DNA from: Alisma plantago-aquatica
Lineage: Eukaryota; Streptophyta; Magnoliopsida; Alismatales; Alismataceae
Reading direction: 5' to 3'
DNA: 64,000 bases
Assembly (NCBI GenBank): GCA_963693085.1
Contig: OY856409.1
Location: 1,539,916,072 to 1,539,980,071 of the forward strand
Under the pieces are notes generated by a model, which saw only the letters and a list, made by a program, of their open reading frames with translations, made no database searches and was not told where the DNA came from. The translations under genes were made by a program, and so were the position numbers. Positions 24,380-37,800 of this stretch are shown piece by piece. The number at the start of each line of letters is the position of its first letter. The first letter of the stretch is position 1.

Positions 24380-27110
24380 ATGCTTGTATCAAAAAAGGTA
24401 GCATCATCAGAAATTCCATATGTGTTTCTAGAAATTCATGAGCAAACTACATTCCATCTTTAGTATCAGTAGTATAGAAAATCTATTTTGCTTGTTTAGG
24501 GAATATGAAAGGTTGATTGTCAAATTCAAGCTTGATTGTATAAATGATGGTGAAGTTTGAATAATCCCTTGTCACTCTAACTCCATCATCACTATCATAC
24601 CACAAACACTTGAAAATATAGTATGGATCTAAGTATTGGAATTGAACTTCATCTATATCCAACAACACTGCATAATATAAGTCATCATCAGGTCCAATCG
24701 TTGCAACACATTGTGTTACAAGACTGAGCTCTATATATTTAAATTGTGATAAGGAAATTGTTCAATTTAAGGTCCTTTACATAAATACTACAGCCTTTTT
24801 GTAACATTTGATGCTTCCTTAACTTTTTAACTTACTAAAAGTACATATATTTAGGTGTCTGTATAGTAAAATTATGTATAAAACAAAAAAATAAATGTGT
24901 GATATTCAAACCAATTCACAAAATTTATATGTTGCTCTAGTTTGATATAATTTTCACACCTTGCAGGGTGAAAAGGTCTTAATATGTTTTCATGATACCT
25001 ACATAAACAAATGGAATACATTCCATGTAATGTTATCACATAAGAAGAAGAAGAAGAAATAACTGAAACAACTATTTAACTTACATTCGGTAATCATAAA
25101 TGGAATCATCATTGAAAATGATAAATAGGTGCACTTGATAAGTTTCATCCACAAAAAGAGCAATGATTTGGCCTGCAATTGCTCCATACTCTTATATTGA
25201 ATTTTGTTTCTCTTTGGAATATGAATCATATAAGTAATGACAACAAAATGTAGCCACTTCATCTCTTAAATAACCCCCAACAATGCAACTTTTGGGTTTG
25301 CTTTTATTTCTCACATACTTCTTTGTAGTAAATATATATCTCTCTCTATCATGTACATCCATATCAATGGGTTAGGACCACATATTTTAACCTCAGCTGG
25401 AAGATGCATTGATAGGTGAAACATTACATCAAAAAATGTTGGAGAGAATATCTTCTCTAACTTGCATAGAATAGTAGGAGTTGCATGATCAAGTTTTTCC
25501 ATGCTTTGAACATCACTCGATTAAGCACACAAAATTTTAAAAAATAGGGAGAATTCCAAGAAAGTTGTCCCACATGTTTTTAAGTAGTTTTCCTGAAGGT
25601 TAGAACAAGCAACTGTTGCAGTAAAATGTGATAATCATGACTTTTTAGGCCCACAGTCTTCTTCTAGTGAAGCTAAACTAACTAAAAGATATTGGAAGAA
25701 CACCCATACGGAAATTTAAGATCTTTTAAAACTATAAGAAAGATTTCTTTCTCCTCAGGAGTCATGTAATCAGATGTAGTGGGAATAAAAACGTTTTCCA
25801 TTTCTCCTTGACTTCTTTGACCACATTTCTAATCTTCAACATGTCCATGTCTAAATGAGCATTCACGCTCTCTATACTTTTACCTTCCTTATACAACAAC
25901 CAATTCAATAGATCATCATATATGTTTTTCGTAATATGCATTACATCTAGGGTTGGCAATCTGGTCAGGTCAGATCGAGTCCTTACCCCTAAAGTGAATT
26001 TTGATTTAATTCAGGTCCTAAATCGGGTTTGTAGTACAAATTTTATGCACTCCTTATTATTATTGGATACGTATTATATCATTGTTAATAAGACATACCA
26101 AAAATGTAATCAGGTATCAATATTTAATAAATATTAATAAAATCCACCAAAAGGTACATTTTGGGTCATTTCAGGTTACTCTCGGGTTGAACGGGTTGGG
26201 TTCGGGTTATTCGGGTCCATACAAACTAAAATTTGCACGCATGGTTGAATTTTATTTTACAACTAAATTAACATTTTTGGGTTTAATTCGGGTCATTTCA
26301 GGTCAGGTCGGGTCTGGGGTTTCCAGCCCTAATTACATCCAAACACTGATGAACTGATAATTTACTCCAATATGGAAGTTCGAAAAAATACTTTTCTTGT
26401 TCCAACAAGAGAGTTGCTGACTGAAATTTGATGCATTGTATATTTCCCTCTTAAATATAACATTATTACAACCAATCCATAGTTCTAAGATTTGATGTCA
26501 AAAAGAGAATTCGGTGTAAAATAGTCCAATAGTTTCCTTAAAGTGATGATCATCATATCGACATGGGTGATCAATATGAAGAAGTTTTCTATTCCTCATT
26601 TATGCCTTTTGGTGATGAAATGGAAAATGACCAATTTCGTGTCATTATGGGATTCTAGACAAACATAAGCTCCACCTTTGTTTGGCTAGATAACACATGT
26701 ATGTAGAGTAGTCACTTATGGTGCCTAATAGAGAAGCCTTGATGTTGAAAAGTTTCACACTTTTCAACGTCATATGTGTCAACACCCTCTATCCACAACA
26801 ACTTCAAATCACTAGTTAGGGGATTTAAATAGACAAAAATGTTGTTTCTAGGTGACTTTGGCCCATTGGTTATAAGAGGCGTCATCAAAGATGATTGCAT
26901 TGTTACTAACTAGGGAGGTAGATTGTAATTCAAGATAATCACTGGAAGGTACTACGACTAACTCCATATGCCATATTAAAAGGATTGAACCCATAAGTAG
27001 ACAATGCAAGTCTCACATTGTGAGGTTCTCTACTGAATTTGGGATGTTTTCATCAAAATCCCTCCGTAGTTCTAAACCTCGAGGATGACTCATCTTACCT
27101 TCAAGCAGTT
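24380..27110 (-). pseudogene. CACTA (En/Spm, TNP2-type) transposase pseudogene
   Basis: Successive minus-strand islands follow the order of the TNP2-type transposase. HPRGLELRRDFDEN is at about 27090-27050. TNGPKSPRNNIFVYLNPL...DLKLLW..GVDTYDVEK (26890-26720) matches the GPK.PGNDIDVYL segment. LPTLDVMHITKNIYDDLL followed by EGKSIESVNAHLDMDM (25962-25830) matches the DVMH.EKN segment. LEKIFSPTFFDVMFHLSMHLPAE and GPNPLIWMYMIER are at 25480-25330. A DUF4216-like end, YIFKCLWYDSDDGVRV...PFIFPKQAK, is at 24620-24480. Stops and frame breaks are frequent, and a hAT-like MITE splits the DVMH region at 25948-26331. CACTA termini were not located. Confidence 0.88.
25948..26331. mobile_element. hAT-like MITE, 384 bp, with perfect 8-bp target duplication
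   Basis: ATTACATC stands at 25940-25947 and again at 26332-26339. The ends are inverted: TAGGGTTGGCAA on the left and, as reverse complement of the right, TAGGGCTGGAAA (10 of 12). Removing the element and one duplication rejoins the CACTA transposase coding at the DVMH site. The interior is rich in GGGTT/CGGGT runs and non-coding. The 8-bp duplication and TAGGG termini point to the hAT superfamily. Confidence 0.93.
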
Positions 27111-29221
27111 CTAGACTAGTGTGGTGATATGTCATTAAGTTATTTGTTTTGGTTGAATCAAACATCCTCTACAATCTAGTAATAATGGAGAGATGGAGAC
27201 ATTTAAGAGTAATGTTCAAGTAAAGTAATTTTAATTAAATGAGCACTCTAATCTAGTAAGGTCTTGGGGGAAAGAGTATTATTGTGTAAGGCTACATGGA
27301 GAATTCATCTTAATTGACTTAGAAATTTCAAGTGATAAGAACATGTGAATTTTATAGAATCATGAAAATTAATTTAATATTTCAAGTCTTACAAATATTA
27401 TATATTATTTTCCTCTATAACTACCTAATCCACTCCAACAATTTTATGTTACATGGCATGGATGTAGATGACATGTGCACAGGTGGTGAGGAAAGGAGGA
27501 ATAAGGCATCAAGCTAAAGGCAATGAGGATCCATTGAAAGAGTAGGAGAGCTCAATCAGGGTGCCATTATAAACATTAGCTCTCTTTACGTTCAATCGTG
27601 ATTTGATTATGTTTAATTTTTGTACAATGCCAATAGTTTTTATTAAGTTTTATTTTTACATGATGTGCTCTTGTGGCGTTTAACATTTCCATTCCATTAT
27701 TCTTTATGCATGATGTTCAGTGTGTGTGATATCACATCAATATTATGAGTTGGGAGTTGAGTTCCCATCATGTACAAGTTTAAATAAAATTGGAGTATTA
27801 AACCATGTTGTAGGATATATTGCTTAGATTTCATTTTTTTAATCGGGTAATCAGAATGTGTTTCATTTTCATGTCTATGGTGGATGTTTATGTTTTTGCA
27901 ATTGTTATCATGTTTTTAGAGACACATCCCAAGTAAAAATGTTATGGTTAAGATGGTGTGATTCTGTCTTATTGTGTTGTGTGTGCTTGAGGGGGTTAGA
28001 CATAGAAGACACAATTCACATATCTATGTGGATTGGAACGATGACGTCGGAATTGCTAAGGATATATGAGCTCAAATGTAAGATTTTCATGAATTACTTG
28101 TTCAGGGACAAATAATGAAATAAACCCTTGCAAATTTGAAGAAAGTATCTACATTGCCTCAAAATCAACCCAATATAGGTAGCAAATGAAGGATCATTAG
28201 ACTCCTCCCTTCCCCATCTTAACACCAAATAGGAGTTTGTTAGATCTCATTCATTGTAGAATGGTTTCAATTTTAGTGGGGCTGTAGAGTGCCATAACTT
28301 ATCATTAGAGTTTGTCACAATGCCTCTGTCGGTAAGAAAGTAATAAGCTTGTTTGGTTAAAAAGGTAATCACTCCAAATCTAGTATATATGAATTTCGGG
28401 TTTTAGGTGGCAAGAAAATTAACATGGTTAATCATGAGACCCAAGGAGGAGAGATTCCTTTCAAATAGATTAGATCTTCGTAAATATAGAATATACATTT
28501 GTAGTGTGTGGTGTTACATATAGCCAATGACAATTGTGATCTCATAGTTTTTAAGCGTAGCATCATGGAACTAGGCATGCCATCTAGATTTTAACACTCG
28601 TGATATATTTGGATGGAAATATGATGAAACTAAGGAGAGTGTTCTCCCAAATTGAAAGAAAACCTAGTTTTTGGACATTTGCACCTAGTTGAATATCCTT
28701 GTAGTATATCCCCTTTATTAGGCTAACCCACAAATATTTGTTGTTGGAGTAAATGGCAGCAAGAAGTTTCAATATGAAGCAAGTCGCTTGAGATTTTGAT
28801 GTTAGCTATATCTCAACCATCAACTGCTTTGACATAATTATACCATAAGCCCCAACGTAGATCTTTCTAGAGCTGGGATAGGAACCCTAAGTGAAGCTCC
28901 TTCTAGAAACCCCGAGTGAAGCTCCTTCTAGTACACTTCATTCCTTTACATTTTTTGCGTTAGAGGAACATAGGTAAGAAGCTTTGAAAAAATGTGAATA
29001 AGAACTGATTTTGCACGACTGTGTAATCCTGCGTGATTCTTAGTCAGTCTCTCCTTTTACATCTCTCAATGATCAGGATCCAAGTGGAAACAGGGGGCTT
29101 TCTTGGGTCCATAGCTGGGCATACCAAAACATGACTACAGACTTGAGGTCTTTTCCAGTTGTTGCAATGAAGCATAGAGAATTTTGGAAGATGAACTTAA
29201 GCACAAAAAGGTGAACAAAGT
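27111..29221. other. Unassigned AT-rich region
   Basis: No recognised gene. A short tandem pair of AAGCTCCTTCTAG units lies at about 28895-28935. The 3' part is the left flank of the LARD insertion, and its continuation is at 38103. Confidence 0.4.
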
Positions 29222-32200
29222 TGTAACGACCCGCACTTTTGAGTATCTAAAAGACCTTAAAGTCGCAGATCATTAATCTTAACTTCCAGGATCAGATTCA
29301 TGAAATAATGCAAAATAGTAAACAATTTCCATTAATGATCAAATATTTACATGTTTAGATAAAAAGCTCCTCTAAGGAGTTACATAACTTTTAAACAGAA
29401 TTAACTTTTACATATGTGAAGATATACCATTAAGACTAAATCTTCATGATTAAATTGTAGTGTCTTCATCATCTGTAATTATACCCTCATGTCCACGAAT
29501 CAAGTATATCTGATACCTAAAATGCCGACAAACAAATATGCGATCAGTATATTTCTATACTGGTACGTGGGTTCAAACAATAATCACAAGTAATATATGA
29601 GAAAACATCTTTATCTTGCACATAAGAAAATAAACTTGTTTTTCATATTCTAACCCATATCTGGTCAACCACCTCAGGTGTAACCACTGTCCCTCCAGGG
29701 CTCGTGTGCATTACCCTTAAGATCAGTCTAACCCAGGGTTTATAATGTTATTATTTACTTTACATGATACTCATATGAACTTTATAGTTTGCAAGAACTA
29801 AATAAACAAGCAAGCAGTTTATTTGTCATTCAATCTCATCAAGAAACATCGGCAATCTCGGAATTCAATACATGTATTCATAAGCGTAACCACGTACCTT
29901 ATGCCATCGCAGAAACCATGTAGAAACTAATATGTACTTTACGATCGCATCCAAACATCCAATCAACAAATCATGTAATCTGAAATATACATACTACATA
30001 TGTGTCACAATATATTCACATTACATTATCAGATCTAGGTTCGCTCCTAAACTAGGGTTTAGGGCTATATCATGTTTGGACTAGGGATTAGGGCTACAAA
30101 CCCTAGTTCCATCATATTAAGGTTTCTATAATTACAACTTCAGTTATACATATTAGGTGAAACCCTAATCACCCACTTAAGCATGTTAAATTACTTGTGA
30201 CACCTAAGTCACATTACTAGCATTAAGATTATATCATGATGTCAACATTGGTTTCAAAACAATAAATTGGCATATGTAAGATTACTAATCTAGAAACATC
30301 ATTATTCCTCATTGTCAAAGATTTCTTCATTATGCAGGTCTAGATTAGGTATTATCCTATCATGAATGAATCTATCAGATTAAGGCAAATCTAGGTTTCC
30401 TTTATACTAATCACATTAACACATGCATAGTATATACTTTTGGAACAGGAAGCATGATCAGGTTCTGATAACATTTTATTTAGATTCCTCTCATTCTCCT
30501 GATCAATTTGATATATAGTATCGCTGTATTCTGAGCTACCATTAATTAATTATAAATATTCCAAATTATTGCTAAACTAGCCAATCAGGGGTCGCCACGT
30601 CAGCATTAAAAAGGCTTGCCAGAATTACGTGATAAAGGGGGGAAAAGACTCCTGCTACCCTTGGGTCTTGAACACACAGGCTGGGGCAGAAGAGTCTTTT
30701 GACTCTTTTCTCTTCTTCCTCCTCGTGCAGGGCTTCTCCTGCCCGACGGCGCGGCTCTGGTCGCTCGTCTTCACGCGAGGGGACTTGTCCAGCACGATGC
30801 AGGGCGTAATGGCCCGACGCCCACCAATTGTGCTGTGGCGTTGCAACCACCGCCACCGCTGCTGAAGCAGGTCAAGGATCGCCAAAGGGCGAACTACCTT
30901 TGCACGCCACCTCTCCCTTGCGCTGGTTCTCCATCCACGTCACGCCTGCCTCAACAATCCCGACGCCCGTCTCCAAGCGCACGTTGTGCATGCCAGCACT
31001 GGCGGAGGTGCCTGGCTGTGCCCTTCCTTTCTCGCACATCTGGCTCCTACTACATGCTAACCGCCCGCAAGTACAACAACCAGTCCAGGGCTCATCTCCG
31101 GCCCTCGTCTCCGTGAGTGACCTCTGCACGATCGCAGATCTCCGGCTCCGACACCCTCTTGATCAAGGATCCCAGTTTCTAGCCCGCCCGGGGTCCTCTT
31201 CCTTCGACGGAACACCTACTGCGGCCTGACTCCACCCACACACCCCTACGACGCCCCGACAGGGTGCCTCCGCTGGCCAGGACGCAGGGCGCCACCACCC
31301 CAGCAGTGCCACAAGACTGACCACGTCTCTCCCTCTTCACCTCCTCTCCGGTACAGTCTCCCAACTCGTTGTCACCACCTGCAAACGTTACTTCTCTCCA
31401 TCATAGGGGCTTGCGGCTCCTATCCTCAGCCTGGAGCACCTGCTTGGCCTCTGGTTGTTTACAGAAGAGGAAGAGAAGTAGGCAAGGAGTTCCTGCTTGG
31501 TGTAGGGAGGTTGTTGATCAAAGGTTCATCAGAACGTAGCATGCTCATCGTCCTTCTTGCGGACCATGCATGTGCCCTAGGCAAACCCTACGTCAGAACC
31601 AAGAAGACAACGAAAGAGAGGAACATGGGGCAGGTTGTATGTCAAGTGTGAGAGAATAGGGTTGGGTTGGATTGTGTGTGGGACTTCTTACCCATGTATA
31701 TATATATACACAAAGTCTCCCGATTATACAAAAGAAACCTCCCTTTTCCTTTTCTCGTATTCCTTGGCATTCAAGGAAGATGCCAAAGTGGCAAGAGGCA
31801 CGGTAGCATATGGAAACACTTTCTAAAAGTAGTCATCTCATCCCATAATGTCTTGTTAATTCTTTTTTTCTTTTTCTTTTTCTCCATATTCTATTAACAA
31901 AGTAAATCGGTTGATTATTATGGGAGATGGCCACCACATGATGTCCACAAGGCACTATTTCTACTTTTCTCTTATTATACGTCAATATCGGGGTTCATTG
32001 GTTACCTTTTATATATCAAACTTCTCCTTTTCTTTAAACCATGTTTCCTATTTCTTTTAGGAAACTTACATATTGTTTCTTTATTTGGCTTCCAAGAAAA
32101 GGTGGATAATATTATAATTAATTATCCAAGCTACATATTATCTTGGATTATCTTAGAAATCCTTTGATTATCTTAACTTGTAATTATCCTTCAACATACC

Positions 32201-32510
32201 AAAAAGGCAACCCAAGGTAACACTATTTGGTGTCCCAACCATTGTGTTTCCACTAATGGAAAGATAAGTATTCTTTTAATTAGCTAACACATTATTAACT
32301 TTATTCGCCTTTGGAAAACATTTATCAATATCAAAAGTCATTACTATTTATTAATGCATGGATTCCATTTATCTATTTGTCTTGTGCCAACAGCATTTGT
32401 GCGACAAAGACAATTAACATTACTATTCCACCAATAAAAATTATTGAGGAATTATCAATTCATTCATCATATTTTATAGTTTAATTTTACCAAAATTTGA
32501 GGATATTACA
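29222..32510 (-). repeat. LTR of the LARD (3' LTR by minus orientation)
   Basis: On the minus strand it starts TGTAATATCCTC and ends GTCGTTACA. It contains a GC-rich block (about 30640-31450) in otherwise AT-rich sequence. A 133-codon open frame lies in this block on the antisense strand in both LTR copies, but it has no recognisable domain. The other copy is at 34812-38102. Confidence 0.95.
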
Positions 32511-32547
32511 TTCACCCCTCCTTAAAAGGAATTTTGTCCTCAAAATT
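32511..32547 (-). promoter_or_regulatory. Polypurine tract / conserved 3' end motif of the LARD
   Basis: On the minus strand it reads GAGGACAAAATTCC, then TTTTAAGGAGGGGTGAA, directly before the LTR start TGTAATATCC. In autonomous chromoviruses the same DNA encodes the polyprotein tail and primes plus-strand synthesis. Here only the cis signal remains. Confidence 0.8.
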
Positions 32548-33534
32548 TAGGCCTACTAACGATAACTCGTCTTATTTTCAAGACTTCGGTTAGCACCCTA
32601 CTTAAACAATTTTTGTTTTTTTACTAAGATTGGCACCTGAATTGAAATTCAAGCATATCCATATCTCTAGTAGTCCCGTCATCTCTTGATGATTTCATTC
32701 TTACTTTTAATTTCATTATGACTTGGTGATTTCTCTTTTCACCTAGGTTTCCAACCTATTCATTATTTGCACACAAGGGTGAGGTAACACCTCTAACCCT
32801 GCATCATTACACATTAAATGTAGGATACTCATCCTCATTATCTCAATTTTAAGCATAATGCGTGTCTATCCAATCTCCCTCCCTCATAATGAGATGAAAT
32901 AAGCATTTGGCTGCAGTCCAAACACAAATTTCATTCCATTCCAAGAGCAAAGATGGTACATCCACATATTACCTTTCAATTTCATGCATTAATTTGAATC
33001 ATACTCTATATGACTCTAAACTTACTTGTTATTAATTTCATGACATTCAAGTGTCCCTTTTCTTACTCTTAAGTTAGGGCACAACTTATGACTTCATTAC
33101 ATCTTTATATTTACATCTCATGTATCATTATGAGCCTTATCCAAATCTTCGAAGTCTCTAGGGGTATAGGTACTTTTGGAGTGATCTCATCCTCATGCAT
33201 CAAGGGAGTGTCTTTACATTCACCCTACTGGGCCACATGAACATCAAGTAGGTGGCCAACCTCCTGAGACATGGGCCTAGGGAAAACCAACTGTTACCTC
33301 CCGACCACTTGGTCATGTGCATTCAAGATTTATCAACTCCCAACCCATCGGTCCTATGTACCTCTAATACACCCTACTTGACCCTAGGATTGCATTAGGA
33401 CTCTACACTCCCTAAGGGTTTCTTTTGAGATGTCACATCTTTTAAGAACATTATTCTCTTATTTAATTCTTTAACCAGAATTGCCTTCATATCTCTCTTT
33501 TGAGTACACATAATGCAGTGTTGTCCCATCATTG

Positions 33535-33800
33535 GGCTCGGGCCACCTTCCCTCCATGGCTTGGTGCCATGTCGGTCTTCCCTCCTAGGCTTGACCTCTG
33601 TGATCTTCCCCTCCAGGGGCTTGATCCTAAACAACTGCATTGTGGACTTAGGCCACCTTCCCTCCAGGGTTTGGTGCCTGCCTGGTCTTCCCTCCTGGGC
33701 TTGACCATTTCATGACCTTCCTTCCTGGGCTTGGTCATCCACTTAGGCCACCTTCCCTCCTGGGCTTGGTGCCTTACTGGTCTTCCCTCCTGGGCTTGAC
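33535..33800. repeat. CCTTCCCTCC(A/T)GGGCTTGG repeat block
   Basis: Copies of CTTCCCTCC(A/T)GGGCTTG(G/A) recur irregularly about every 30-60 bp at least seven times, often as ggCCACCTTCCCTCC...GGTGCC followed by GGTCTTCCCTCC...GACC. Two further copies are at 34217-34270. The block is GC-rich compared with its surroundings. Confidence 0.8.
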
Positions 33801-34470
33801 CAGTTGTGTCACTCAGAGTTGGCATCCTTGGGTTCAAAGAATTTAAGTGCTTTCATTTTTTTTTATATCTTTAACTCTTCACTACTCTAGATGAGTATTA
33901 AGGTTATCTCAACTTAATTACATTTATTCACTTACCTTTTAAGGGAAAGTCCTAGCCTAGGGTGCTTTCTTGGCTCATAGGAGGGGGTTAAGCTCTCTAG
34001 CCACAACCTGATCCCAAGATCTAGGTTTTGCCTCCCTCATAGGTCATCTTCCCACTCTCGGGTTGACCCACCCTAGGTTGGCACACTAACCCTAAAGGTT
34101 TCTTAGACATCTCTTTCTTTTCATTAAGTATAACTTTTATCATTATAACATATCAACCCATGTTTTCTCAACCTCTGGACTACCCCCTCATGGTCTCTGT
34201 CCATTCAATGAACTTAGGTCACCTTCCCTCCAGGGCTTGGTGCTACCTCGGCCTTCCCCTCCAGGGGCTTGGCCACCATCACTAAACTTCTAGAGACAAC
34301 ATGAGGAGTTTGAGCAAGTTATATTCCAACTTTTCATTTTGTTATATATATACATCTATTGGGTTTTTATATCTCTTAAATCTTATCACATAAGTTTTAT
34401 GCTCCTCATGCACACATGCATGGGAGACTGGGTTACCTAAGCCATCCCTTATCTTTCTTATTCATGATTT

Positions 34471-34645
34471 CAAGTTTCACATGGGTAGTGTCCCATACCA
34501 CCACACCATGTTGATTACTGATTTTAAGCTTCACATGGGTAGTGTCCCATACCACCACACCATGTTGATTACTGATTTTAAGTTTCACATGGGTAGTGTC
34601 CCATACCACCACACCATGTTGATTACTAATTTTAAGTTTCACATT
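34471..34645. repeat. 54-bp tandem repeat, three copies
   Basis: TTCACATGGGTAGTGTCCCA starts at 34476, 34530 and 34584 with almost no change, and a fourth copy is cut off at 34638. Since 54 is a multiple of 3 it stays open as an 18-residue repeat on both strands, but there is no gene context. Confidence 0.95.
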
Positions 34646-34797
34646 TTACTTCTCTTATTAATATTTTCTTTTCAAATATTTTTAAGAAGGAGATGAGAAG
34701 TAGATGAAAATGTGAGATGATGAACTTAATTTTTCTCTTAAATTTTCTAAGGATAATTTGAAATTATAAACTATTAAGTATTAGTTGATGAATCTGT

Positions 34798-34809
34798 GCT
34801 CTGATACCA
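34798..34809 (-). promoter_or_regulatory. tRNA-Met primer-binding site of the LARD
   Basis: A perfect TGGTATCAGAGC on the minus strand, separated by TT from the LTR end at 34812. It sets the orientation. Confidence 0.92.
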
Positions 34810-34811
34810 AA

Positions 34812-37800
34812 TGTAACGACCTGCACTTTTGAGTGTCTAAAAGACCTTAAAGTCGCAGATCATTAATCTTAACTTCCAGGATCAGATTCATGAAATAATA
34901 CAAAATAGTAAACAATTTCCATTAATGATCAAATATTTACATGTTTAGATAAAAAGCTCCTCTAAGGAGTTACATAACTTTTAAACAGAATTAACTTTTA
35001 CATATGTGAAGATATACCATTAAGACTAAACCTTCATGATTAAATTGTAGTGTCTTCATCATCTGTAATTATACCCTCATGTCCACGAATCAAGTATATC
35101 TGATACCTAAAACTCCGACAAACAAATATGCGATCAGTATATTTCTATACTGGTACGTGGGTTCAAACAATAATCACAAGTAATATATGAGAAAACATCT
35201 TTATCTTGCACATAAGAAAATAAACTTGTTTTTCATATTCTAACCCATATCTGGTCAACCACCTCAGGTGTAACCACTCTCCCTCCAGGGCTCGTGTGCA
35301 TTACCCTTAAGATCAGTCTAACCCAGGGTTCAGAATGTTATTATTTACTTTACATGATACTCATATGAACTTTATAGTTTGCAAGAACTAAATAAACAAG
35401 CAAGCAGTTTATTTGTCATTCAATCTCATCAAGAAACATCGGCAATCTCGGAATTCGATACATGTATTCATAAGCGTAACCACGTACCTTATGCCATCGT
35501 AGAAACCATGTAGAAACTAATATGTACTTTACGATCGTATCCAAACATCCAATCAACAAATCATGTAATCTGAAATATACATACTACATATGTGTCACAA
35601 TATATTCACATTACATTATCAGATCTAGGTTCGCTCCTAAACTAGGGTTTAGGGCTATATCATGTTTGGACTAGGGATTAGGGCTACAAACCCTAGTTCC
35701 ATCATATTAAGGTTTCCATAATTACAACTTCAATTATACATATTAGGTGAAACCCTAATCACCCACTTAAGCATGTTAAATTACTCATGACACCTAAGTC
35801 ACATTACTAGCATTAAGATTATATCACGATGTCAACATTGGTTTCAAAACAATAAATTGGCATATGTAAGATTACTAATCTAGAAACATCATTATTCCTC
35901 ATTGTCAAAGATTTCTTCATTATGCAGGTCTAGATTAGGTATTATCCTATCATGAGTGAATCTATCAGATTAAGGCAAATCTAGGTTTCCTTTATACTAA
36001 TCACATTAACACATGCATAGTATATACTTTTGGAACAAGAAGCATGATCAGGTTCTGATAACATTTTATTTAGATTCCTCTCATTCTCCTGATCAATTTG
36101 ATATATAGTATCGCTGTATTCTAAGCTACCATTAATTAATTATAAATATTCCAAATTATTGCTAAACTAGCCAATCAGGGGTCGCCATGTCAGCATTAAA
36201 AAGGCTTACCAGAATTACTTGATAAAGGGGGGAAAAGACTCATGCTACCCTTGGGTCTTGAACACACAGGCTGGGGCAGAAGAGTCTTTTGACTCTTTTC
36301 TCTTCTTCCTCCTCGTGCAGGGCTTCTCCTGCCCGACGGCGCGGCTCTGGTCGCTCGTCTTCACGCGAGGGGACTTGTCCAGCATGACGCAGGGCGTAAT
36401 GGCCCGACGCCCACCAGTTGTGTTGTAGTGTTGCAACCACCGCCACCGCTGCTGAAGCAGGTCAAGGATCGCCAAAGGGCGACCTACCTTTGCACGCCAC
36501 CTCTCCCTTGCGCTGGTTCTCCGTCCACGTCACGCCTGCCTCAACAATCCCGACGCCCGTCTCCGAGCGCACGTTGCGCATGCCAGCACTGGCGGAGGTG
36601 CCTGGCGGTGCCCTTCCTTTCTCGCACATCTGGCTCCTACTACATGTTAACCGCCCGCAAGTACAACAACCAGTCCAGGGCTCATCTCCGGCCCTCGTCT
36701 CCGTGAGTGACCTCTGCACGATCGCAGACCTCCGGCTCCGACACCCTCTTGATCAAGGATCCCAGTTTCTAGCCCGCCCGGGGTCCTCTTCCTTCGACGG
36801 AACACCTACTGCGGCCTGACTCCACCCACACACCCCTACGACGCCCCAACAGGGTGCCTCCGCTGGCCAGGACGCAGGACGCCACCACCCCAGCAGTGCC
36901 ACAAGACTGACCACGTCTCTCCCTCTTCACCTCCTCTCCGGTACAGTCTCCCAACTCGTTGTCACCACCTACAAACGTTACTTCTCTCCATCATAGGGGC
37001 TTGCGGCTCCTATCCTCAGCCTGGAGCACCTGTTTGGCCTCCGGTTGTTTACAGAAGAGGAAGAGAAGTAGGCAAGGAGTTCCTGCTTGGTGTAGGGAGG
37101 TTGTTGATCAAAGGTTCATCAGAACGTAGCATGCTCGTCATCCTTCTTGCGGACCATGCATGTGCCCTAGGCAAACCCTACGTCAGAACCAAGAAGACAA
37201 CGGAAGAGAGGAACATGGGGCGGGTTGTATGTCAAGTGTGAGAGAATAGGGTTGGGTTGGGTTGTGTGTGGGACTTCTTACCTATGTATATATATATATA
37301 CACAAAGTCTCCCGATTATACAAAAGAAACCTCCCTTTTCCTTTTCTCGTATTCCTTGGCATTCAAGGAACATGCCAAAGTGGCAAGAGGCACGGTAGCA
37401 TATGGAAACACTTTCTAAAAGTAGTCATCTCATCCCATAATGTCTTGTTAATTCTTTTTTTCTTTTTCTTTTTCTCCATATTCTATTAACAAAGTAAATC
37501 GGTTGATTATTATGGGAGATGGCCACCACATGATGTCCACAAGGCACTATTTCTACTTTTCTCTTATTATACGTCAATATCGGGGTTCATTGGTTACCTT
37601 TTATATATCAAACTTCTCCTTTTCTTTAAACCGTGTTTCCTATTTCTTTTAGGAAACTTACATATTATTTCTTTATTTGGCTTCCAAGAAAAGGTGGATA
37701 ATCTTTTAATTAATTATCCAAGCTACATATTATCTTGGATTATCTTAGAAATCCTTTCATTATCTTAACTTGTAATTATCCTTCAACATACTAAAAAGGC

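Larger units (their letters stand above)
32548..34797 (-). other. Non-coding interior of the LARD
   Basis: No retroviral protein motif in six frames. It contains two families of short repeats (see 33535-33800 and 34471-34645), with a third small block at about 34210-34275 repeating the CCTTCCCTCCAGGGCTTGG theme. Confidence 0.75.

Noticed and set aside
28499..28509. CACTACAAATG as a CACTA terminal repeat near 28.5 kb (minus)
   Set aside because: Only the first eight or nine bases fit, no partner end was found, and no 3-bp duplication could be checked.
30828..31229. 133-codon open frame in both LARD LTRs as a gene
   Set aside because: It is antisense to the element, lies in GC-rich leader DNA, and has no recognisable motif. 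It is kept only as a finding about the GC-rich block.
33395..33837. Overlapping Gly/Arg/Lys-rich open frames at the repeat block
   Set aside because: Several frames on both strands are open because of the CCTTCCCTCC repeats. There is no gene context.
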